In this document: one piece after another, positions 5,319-9,869 of the stretch | Numbering within the stretch: the first letter of the stretch is position 1 | Layout of the letters: every line of letters starts with the position of its first letter | Origin: Acidobacteriota bacterium | GTDB lineage: Bacteria > Acidobacteriota > UBA6911 > RPQK01 | Reading direction: 5' to 3' | Length of the DNA stretch: 9,869 nt | NCBI GenBank assembly: GCA_003819755.1 | Contig: RPQK01000227.1 | Span: forward strand, 1 to 9,869 | The notes under the pieces: generated by a model | What the model saw: only the letters and a program-made list of their open reading frames with translations | The model's database searches: none | Told to the model about the DNA's origin: nothing | Made by a program: the position numbers and the translations under genes

Positions 5319-7694
5319 ATGAGGTACAACAGAGTCAAGAAGGAGAGGCCGTCGCGTCTTAGAATCGGCCACGCTTCCCTGTTTTTACTGGCTCTGGCAG
5401 TAGCGGTGCTCTCAGTCCCGGTCTGGCTTCACGCAGGTCCGGCAGCTCAACACCTGTCCGAATACTCCTCCTCCTACTGCTTTGGAATCGCCGCTTTGAC
5501 GGCAATCGGAATATTGGCTCTCACTTTTTCCCGCCGGCCGAAGCTGGACATCCCCCGGTTGGGCACCGCCAGACCGATTGATGAGCTCGCCCGAACCCTG
5601 GTAACGGAAGACTGCAAAGCCCTGACGATTTCGATGACGGAGTTGGCCCAAGGTAATCTCACCGCCCAACTTGCCATCCGTTCGACCGCCCTGAATCCCG
5701 ACGCCTATCCAGAGGCCCGCGACTTCGTGAACGTCCTCAACTCTGTTGTGGTCAGCCTCCAGGAAGCGGCCGTTGAGTTTAATGCCGTGACGGAGACTCC
5801 CTGTCATCGGTTCTGTTACGTGGGCGCCGACTCGTTCCTGGAAGGACGCGCCTGCGGCGAAGCGATGGGCGAAGCCTTGAACCGCGTCGGGAAGGTGGCG
5901 ATCGTCAGCACCCTTCGAAGCGCATCCGGACCCGGACTGCGGCGCAAAGGCTTTATCAGCGTCATCCACGAGCGTTTTCCGGGCATTGAGATCGTAACGA
6001 CAATCGACGCCACGGAGAACCCCGAGATTGCCTACCCGGCGACCAAGGAACTGCTGCAGCAATATCCGAATCTGCAGGGACTTTATGTGACCGCCGGCGC
6101 CACTCCTCACGCCGTCGCACGCGCCGTAGTCGACTGCGGACGTCAGGGTCAGACCAAAATCGTCGCCCACGATCTGGTAGACGAGACGATGCGCGACATT
6201 CAACAAGGAATGATTACTGCGACTCTGGGACAGGACCCCTTCGCCCAGGGTCATGAATCGGTGATACACCTTTACAATTATCTGGCTGCCGGGTGGCGGC
6301 CTGCTGCCCCGCGCCTGCTTACGAATCTTGATGTTGTAACCCGCCAGAATTACGAACAGTTCTGGCATCCGGACAAAGGGACACTGGAAACGGCAGCAGT
6401 TGCGGCGCGACGCAGCAACCCTCTTCCAGCCGCCGTGCACCGACCAATCCGTCTCGCCATTCTCGGAAGAGAGGACTCCAAATTCTGGGATGCAGTGCGT
6501 GACGGCGTGATGGCGGCAGCCGAGAAACTCCGTCCGCTGGGAGTGACCGTGGACTGGATGGTCCCGCCCGAGAACAAGGAGACCGGCACCATCAGCGTTG
6601 AGGTCTACGGACCACTCCTGGAATCTGTCGTTTCCCAAAGGTACGACGGCCTGGCCACCGGAGTCTACGACAAGGAGTATATCCCCTATATTAATCGTGC
6701 GGTCGCAAGCGGAGTCCCGGTCGTCACCTTCAATAGTGAACCGACCAGTCTGCGGGGTCTGGTCTTTGCGATCGCCGACCAGGCCCACAGACTGATGGGT
6801 ATGAGCCAGGCCCTGGCGCTGACGATCAACGGGGTGAACCAATCGACACTCCAGATCAACTCAGCCATGAACCAGGTGTCACGGGGAACCCTGGCCCAAA
6901 ACGAGCAGGTCAGCCAGACGCACGAGGCTCTGGGGTCCCTCCTCAGAAACATCGACGAGGTCAGCACCGAGGCAACGAAGGGGACGGCAGCGGCTGAGAA
7001 CGCCGCCAAGGCGGCCCATGCCGGAACAGAAGCGGTCGAAAAGACGCTGGCCAGCATGCAGGCTATCAAGAAAGCGGTCACGGAGACTGCACAGACAGTT
7101 CAAGGCCTCGGTGAGCACTCGAAGAAGATCGATATCATCATCAAGCTGATCGGCGGGATTGCCTACCAGATCAAGCTCCTCGGGATCAACGCGGCAATCG
7201 AAGCAGCTCACGCCGGTCAATACGGGGCCGGTTTCCTGGTCGTCGCGGGCGAGATCCGCTCGCTTGCTGAACGGACTGCCCAGGCAACGCGCGAAATCAC
7301 GTACCTCGTAGACAGCGTCCAGTCTCAGATCAGAGAGGTCCAAAAGGTGATGGGTTCCGGCTTGGACAAGGTCTCCCAGGGCGCCAGCCTCGCCGAGCAG
7401 GCTGGCAAAGTCCTTGATGAGATTCGCGAGGCGGTTGAGGCAAACCACAGCCGGCTTAAGGCGATCACGAGCGCAATGACCGAGATGCAGTCGTTTTCAC
7501 ACCAGGTCGGCGGTGTCATGGAAAGCGTGGCCGCTATCAGCGAGGAGAACGCAGCTGCGGTCCAGCAGGTTACCGCCTCCACCCGGGAGATGAGCTCGCA
7601 GCTGGCCGAAGTCACCGAGACTGCGGCCGCACTGGCCCGGATGGCCGAGTCCGAGCAGGAGTTGCTGGCGAAGTTCAACCTCTCATCGACTTAG
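5319..7694 (+). CDS. Methyl-accepting chemotaxis-like receptor with permuted periplasmic-binding-protein domain
   Basis: 791 residues from ATG 5319, with GGGAGAGGAG 8 nt upstream; reading further 5' would run through the opposing gene and is rejected. Membrane helices lie at about 20-38 and 54-70 with only a short outside loop. A HAMP-like region follows (about 86-155, with ELAQGNLTAQL), then a Peripla_BP_4/LacI-type sugar-binding fold, then the MCP coiled-coil signalling domain (about 500-785). The binding fold is out of order: 165-350 matches the usual second half (YVGADSFLEGRACGEAM, GKVAIVS, TLGQDPFAQGHE), and 376-484 matches the usual first half (IRLAILGREDSKFWDAV, ASGVPVVTFNSEP). Predicted topology makes it cytoplasmic. 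The hairpin tip reads IAYQIKLLGINAAIEAAHAG, where the consensus has QTNLLALN and AARAGE. There is no C-terminal methylation-enzyme tether. It should form dimers and perhaps signal to a CheA/CheW or non-chemotaxis partner. No che genes are nearby. The ligand is unknown. Confidence 0.9.
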   Translation: MRYNRVKKERPSRLRIGHASLFLLALAVAVLSVPVWLHAGPAAQHLSEYSSSYCFGIAALTAIGILALTFSRRPKLDIPRLGTARPIDELARTLVTEDCKALTISMTELAQGNLTAQLAIRSTALNPDAYPEARDFVNVLNSVVVSLQEAAVEFNAVTETPCHRFCYVGADSFLEGRACGEAMGEALNRVGKVAIVSTLRSASGPGLRRKGFISVIHERFPGIEIVTTIDATENPEIAYPATKELLQQYPNLQGLYVTAGATPHAVARAVVDCGRQGQTKIVAHDLVDETMRDIQQGMITATLGQDPFAQGHESVIHLYNYLAAGWRPAAPRLLTNLDVVTRQNYEQFWHPDKGTLETAAVAARRSNPLPAAVHRPIRLAILGREDSKFWDAVRDGVMAAAEKLRPLGVTVDWMVPPENKETGTISVEVYGPLLESVVSQRYDGLATGVYDKEYIPYINRAVASGVPVVTFNSEPTSLRGLVFAIADQAHRLMGMSQALALTINGVNQSTLQINSAMNQVSRGTLAQNEQVSQTHEALGSLLRNIDEVSTEATKGTAAAENAAKAAHAGTEAVEKTLASMQAIKKAVTETAQTVQGLGEHSKKIDIIIKLIGGIAYQIKLLGINAAIEAAHAGQYGAGFLVVAGEIRSLAERTAQATREITYLVDSVQSQIREVQKVMGSGLDKVSQGASLAEQAGKVLDEIREAVEANHSRLKAITSAMTEMQSFSHQVGGVMESVAAISEENAAAVQQVTASTREMSSQLAEVTETAAALARMAESEQELLAKFNLSST

Positions 7695-7706
7695 CGCTGC
7701 AGCGCA

Positions 7707-7839
7707 GGGTGATGGCCGGAGGCAAAGGACCTCAAGGACCCCGAAGACCTCAAGGACCAACGACGAGAGGCCTGCCGCTCCGTCCCTTAGTCCTTGAGGT
7801 CCTTGGGGTCCCTGGGGTCCTTTCCTCCGGCCATCACCC
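7707..7839. repeat. Nonamer inverted-repeat array with unique 16-bp outer arms (copy 3), bidirectional terminator
   Basis: The outer arms are an exact inverted repeat: GGGTGATGGCCGGAGG at 7707-7722 and its complement at 7824-7839. Inside them, AAGGACCTC-type units (7724-7757) face complementary GTCCTTGAGG units (7790-7823). Together the arms can pair over about 50 bp with a handful of mismatches, around a 30-nt loop. Lying between convergent genes (receptor and NAD kinase), it is well placed to stop transcription from both sides. Bases 7840-7874 contain AACCCATC twice and nothing else notable. Confidence 0.8.
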
Positions 7840-7874
7840 TTCTGGGCACCAGCCGTTAACCCATCAACCCATCG

Positions 7875-8744
7875 CTATCGCCGCTGCCAGCGGTCTCCCC
7901 ACTTGAGCTTCTGATGCAGGACCTCAAAGAAATTCCGCTCGGTCGGCTGGATGAGGTCGACCCGGTAATCGGACTCCGTGCAGATGACCTCCGCTCCGAC
8001 TTCGAGCGACACACCAACCTGCCCATCGATTGTCAGCGTCACATCCTCACCCGAATGCAGAACAATACCCACTTTCCCCCTGGCGGGAATAACCAATGGA
8101 CGGTGCGTGAGGGTGTGAGGACAGATCGGAGTCAGCGTAATCGCATCCAACGCCGGATAAACGATGGGGCCGCCCGCCGAAAGGGAATAAGCAGTCGAGC
8201 CGGTAGGGGTCGATACGATCATGCCGTCCGCAAGAAAAGAGGAGGTGAAATCGCCGTTGATCCAGACGTGCAGCGAGATCATCCGGCCAAGGGCGCCCTT
8301 GTTGACGACCACGTCGTTGAGCGCGTGGAAGGTAACCGGCTCCCGGGTGCCATTCTGACGGACGTCCGCCTTCAGCATACTTCGGCTGTCCAGGCGATGG
8401 CGGCCGGCCAGTATTGTCTCCAGGGCGGGATACAACTCGTCGAGCGTCACTCCGGTCAAAAACCCCAAGGTCCCCAGGTTGACACCGAGGATGGGGGCTC
8501 GGCGACTGTCACCCAGGCGGGCGACGGACAGCAGCGTGCCGTCTCCCCCAAAAACCACGATGAAATCGGCGACACCTGGTATCTCGCGCGCCGGGCAAAT
8601 CGTAACCCCCTGCAACTCAAAATCAGCCGCAAGCCGTTCGTCGGCGGTCACTTCGCAGTCCCGGCTCGTCAGCCAATCTACGATCTCGTAAAGCTGCCGG
8701 GCGAAATCCAAACGGTCCGGCTTAACGAAAATGCCGATCTTCAC
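7875..8744 (-). CDS. nadK: NAD kinase (ATP/polyphosphate-NAD kinase)
   Basis: 289 residues starting at GTG 8744-8742. An in-frame ATG at 8831 would add 29 residues read from a repeat array and is rejected; an AGAGGT ribosome site 6 nt upstream supports the GTG. The protein phosphorylates NAD to NADP in the cytoplasm, the only known route to NADP. The family signature is complete: VVFGGDGTLL (63-72), the substrate-binding ALND (141-144), STPTGSTAYSLSAGGPI (178-194) and TIDGQ (238-242). Length fits bacterial NadK (about 290). It follows the YHS gene on the same strand, but 104 nt with an inverted heptamer array separate them, so it may have its own transcript. It converges with the receptor gene across the 7707-7839 palindrome. 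Identity is secure; whether it uses ATP or polyphosphate cannot be told. Confidence 0.95.
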   Translation of the reverse strand: MKIGIFVKPDRLDFARQLYEIVDWLTSRDCEVTADERLAADFELQGVTICPAREIPGVADFIVVFGGDGTLLSVARLGDSRRAPILGVNLGTLGFLTGVTLDELYPALETILAGRHRLDSRSMLKADVRQNGTREPVTFHALNDVVVNKGALGRMISLHVWINGDFTSSFLADGMIVSTPTGSTAYSLSAGGPIVYPALDAITLTPICPHTLTHRPLVIPARGKVGIVLHSGEDVTLTIDGQVGVSLEVGAEVICTESDYRVDLIQPTERNFFEVLHQKLKWGDRWQRR

Positions 8745-8756
8745 CGTCTGACCTCT

Positions 8757-8862
8757 GTTGATTGTCGATTGTTGATTGTTAGAGTTGATTGATTGACGGT
8801 TGTTGACTCGGGATTGACCCCCGCTGTTCAATCAACAATCATCAATCATCACTCAACAATCT
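8757..8862. repeat. Heptamer inverted-repeat array (TTGATTG/CAATCAA)
   Basis: The left part (8757-8806) contains degenerate 7-nt units such as TTGATTG, TCGATTG and TTGTTGA. The right part (8826-8862) contains the complements TCAACAA, TCATCAA, TCATCAC and TCAACAA in strict 7-nt steps. The arms pair imperfectly around GACTCGGGATTGACCCC. The right end overlaps the last codons and stop of the YHS gene (Ile-Val-Glu-stop come from the repeat), and the left end abuts the NAD kinase ribosome site. It may form a hairpin in the mRNA between the two genes; no clear T-run follows. Confidence 0.75.
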
Positions 8863-9127
8863 CCTTGAGTTGCGCCTTAGCGTAGTTTTCCTGGCACTCC
8901 TTGGAACAAAAGTAGAGGCTGCCTTCCGACCTCCGCATTTCCAATGCGAGTTCCGGAGCGAGGTACATGCCGCACTGCGGGTCTTTCACCATGCGCTTCG
9001 AAGATGCTGCCCCGAATCCGCGCTGCTCGCGGGTTCGCACCGTCCTCCGGCCCGTGCCGAAGGCCTTTACCAAAGCCCAACGAACCACCGTCAGAAGGAG
9101 CAGAATGACAAAAAGACGCCAGATCAT
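8849..9127 (-). CDS. Small membrane-anchored YHS / PP0621-like metal-binding protein
   Basis: 92 residues from ATG 9127-9125, which overlaps the TGA of the TPR gene as ATGA, so translation is likely coupled. Residues 3-21 form one membrane helix; a basic, Arg-rich stretch follows (27-45), predicting that the rest is cytoplasmic. The C-terminal part, VKDPQCGMYLAPELAL (47-62) and YFCSKECQENYAK (72-84), is a YHS/TRASH-like domain with Cys52, Cys74 and Cys78 as probable metal ligands. Such domains occur in metal-handling proteins, and the small anchored form resembles the PP0621 family. The last three residues and the stop codon are written in TTGATTG-type repeat sequence. Partner and metal are unknown. 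The longer open frame upstream is antisense to nothing but overlaps the TPR gene and is rejected. Confidence 0.8.
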   Translation of the reverse strand: MIWRLFVILLLLTVVRWALVKAFGTGRRTVRTREQRGFGAASSKRMVKDPQCGMYLAPELALEMRRSEGSLYFCSKECQENYAKAQLKEIVE

Positions 9128-9753
9128 GGCTTCGCTCCCATTGCGGGCTTCTCTGCCGGTTTTGTCGCTCCGGCGCTCAGGTGCGCCTTGGCCGCCGTAA
9201 TCTGCTTCTCGATCTCGGCTTTGTGCTGATACTCGGGATGAAGCGTCAGGAGCTTCTCCCAAACCGCGATGGCGTCCTGAAATTTCGTCAACGAGAAATA
9301 GGCAAAGCCGAGATTCTGCAGGGTCTGAGGATGCTTAGGATCAGCCGCCAGTGATTTCTGGTACAGCTCGATCGCCTTTTGGGGATTGTTGGTATAGAGA
9401 TATGAAGTGCCGAGGTCCGTGTTCACGTTCGGGTTGTTCGGATCGAGGCGTACCGCCTCCTCGTACCACTTGATAGCGGCGTCAAAGCGCTGCATGTCGT
9501 AGTAAGAGTTCGCGAGCGCCACCCGGGCCTCCTTGTCATTCGGATTCGCCTCCGCCCGCTGCTGAAGGTCCTGAAGCCGCTGCATGTCCTCCATGGAGGG
9601 ATGATTCTCGGGCAGTTGGCCGGCATCCTGCGTCACGGCCGGACTCGCCCCGACGGGAGCAGGCTCCTTCTTTATGAGATCGGAGGTGAAGAACCCCAGG
9701 ACGAACCCGATGGCGATCCCCACCAGACCGAACACGATCTGTCTGTTTTTCAT
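9124..9753 (-). CDS. Membrane-anchored tetratricopeptide-repeat protein
   Basis: 209 residues from ATG 9753-9751. The frame is open further upstream, but that part (LCPFTPLPLLPSAPSP) comes from the G-rich array and is not credible protein. Residues 6-24 are a membrane anchor (IVFGLVGIAIGFVLGFF) followed by FTSDLIKKE and a Pro/Ala linker. Three TPR units occupy about 73-106, 107-140 and 141-174, each ending in the usual DP or HP (LDPNNPN, ADPKHPQ, LHPEYQH). A short charged tail ends in KPAMGAKP. The organisation resembles NrfG/CcmH-type and other anchored TPR scaffolds, but no haem or catalytic motif is present, so a cytochrome-assembly role is only a possibility. No Shine-Dalgarno sequence precedes the ATG; TAACAT at 9769-9764 could be a -10 for a very short or leaderless mRNA. 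It overlaps the YHS gene by 4 nt, forming a two-gene unit. Confidence 0.85.
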   Translation of the reverse strand: MKNRQIVFGLVGIAIGFVLGFFTSDLIKKEPAPVGASPAVTQDAGQLPENHPSMEDMQRLQDLQQRAEANPNDKEARVALANSYYDMQRFDAAIKWYEEAVRLDPNNPNVNTDLGTSYLYTNNPQKAIELYQKSLAADPKHPQTLQNLGFAYFSLTKFQDAIAVWEKLLTLHPEYQHKAEIEKQITAAKAHLSAGATKPAEKPAMGAKP

Positions 9754-9779
9754 AGAAGGATTTATGTTAGCACACTGGG

Positions 9780-9869
9780 AGGAGGGGCGAAGGGGCGAAG
9801 GGGCGGAGGGGAGGAGGGGCAAAGGGGTGAAGGGGCAAAGGGGCAAAGGGGCAAAGGGGTAAAGGGGCA
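9780..9869. repeat. G-rich octamer array (GGGGCAAA-like), cut by window end
   Basis: About eleven tandem 8-nt units with the core GGGG plus CGAA, CGGA, AGGA, CAAA, TGAA or TAAA run to the last base. Units near the end are nearly identical; those near the TPR gene are more diverged. Runs of four G every 8 nt on the + strand meet the usual G-quadruplex pattern. By analogy with the other arrays here, an inverted arm may lie beyond the window. The array sits upstream of the TPR gene. Confidence 0.85.

Noticed and set aside
5412..6842. 476-codon open frame on the - strand opposite the receptor
   Set aside because: Antisense shadow caused by high GC; the opposite strand encodes clear binding-protein and MCP motifs.
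7914..8792. Large open frame on the + strand opposite NAD kinase
   Set aside because: It is the antisense shadow of a gene with complete NadK motifs, and it shows no recognisable domain or ribosome site.
8745..8831. 29-residue extension of NAD kinase to an upstream ATG
   Set aside because: The added residues (Asn/Gln/Ser-rich) are read from the heptamer array, while the GTG at 8744 has a ribosome site and starts at the conserved KIGIF strand.
9128..9262. Upstream extension of the YHS protein
   Set aside because: It overlaps the TPR gene in another frame and lacks any domain; the ATGA overlap and membrane helix at 9127 mark the true start.

Overview
The window is a GC-rich (roughly 60%) bacterial chromosome segment with ordinary chromosomal gene content: no rRNA or tRNA gene, insertion sequence or CRISPR array was seen. 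The protein set (PolX-PHP polymerase, NAD kinase, a receptor carrying a binding-protein fold, a coiled-coil/GAF-like/proline-rich protein with a conserved helical tail, YHS and TPR proteins) and the intergenic short-unit palindromic repeats suggest an uncultured Acidobacteriota-like or deltaproteobacteria/Myxococcota-like genome. This taxonomic guess is inference and weak.

Layout. Positions 1-4520 read on the + strand: the 3' end of an HD-domain phosphohydrolase, a DinB/YfiT-like metal enzyme, a 479-residue coiled-coil/GAF-like/proline-rich protein behind a near-consensus sigma70 promoter, a PolX polymerase with an intact PHP nuclease (probably translated from a leaderless mRNA), and an 82-residue four-cysteine protein. 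A small membrane zinc-ribbon protein (4800-5138, -) converges on the last of these. A 791-residue chemoreceptor-like protein (5319-7694, +) diverges from it. On the - strand, a TPR membrane protein and a YHS protein overlap by ATGA and are followed by NAD kinase, which converges on the receptor gene.

Two things stand out. First, the receptor carries a periplasmic-binding-protein (Peripla_BP_4/LacI-like) module between its HAMP-like region and signalling domain. The two halves of that module are in reversed order, like a circular permutation. Predicted topology puts it in the cytoplasm, and the signalling hairpin tip departs from the chemotaxis consensus. Second, almost every gap between genes is filled by a short-unit repeat array with an inverted copy, and several unit types occur: a 9-mer (AAGGACCTC) at three loci, a 7-mer (CGTTCAC) with a perfect 48-nt inverted repeat, a 7-mer (TTGATTG), a decayed 7-mer (TCAAGCG) and a G-rich 8-mer (GGGGCAAA). 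The arrays often begin at, or even within, the stop codon of the neighbouring gene. Some probably act as transcription terminators.

No operon-level defence system or biosynthetic cluster is visible. Apart from the TPR-YHS pair the genes look functionally independent: housekeeping metabolism and repair (NAD kinase, PolX), stress or metal handling (HD, DinB-like, YHS) and sensing (receptor, GAF-like protein).
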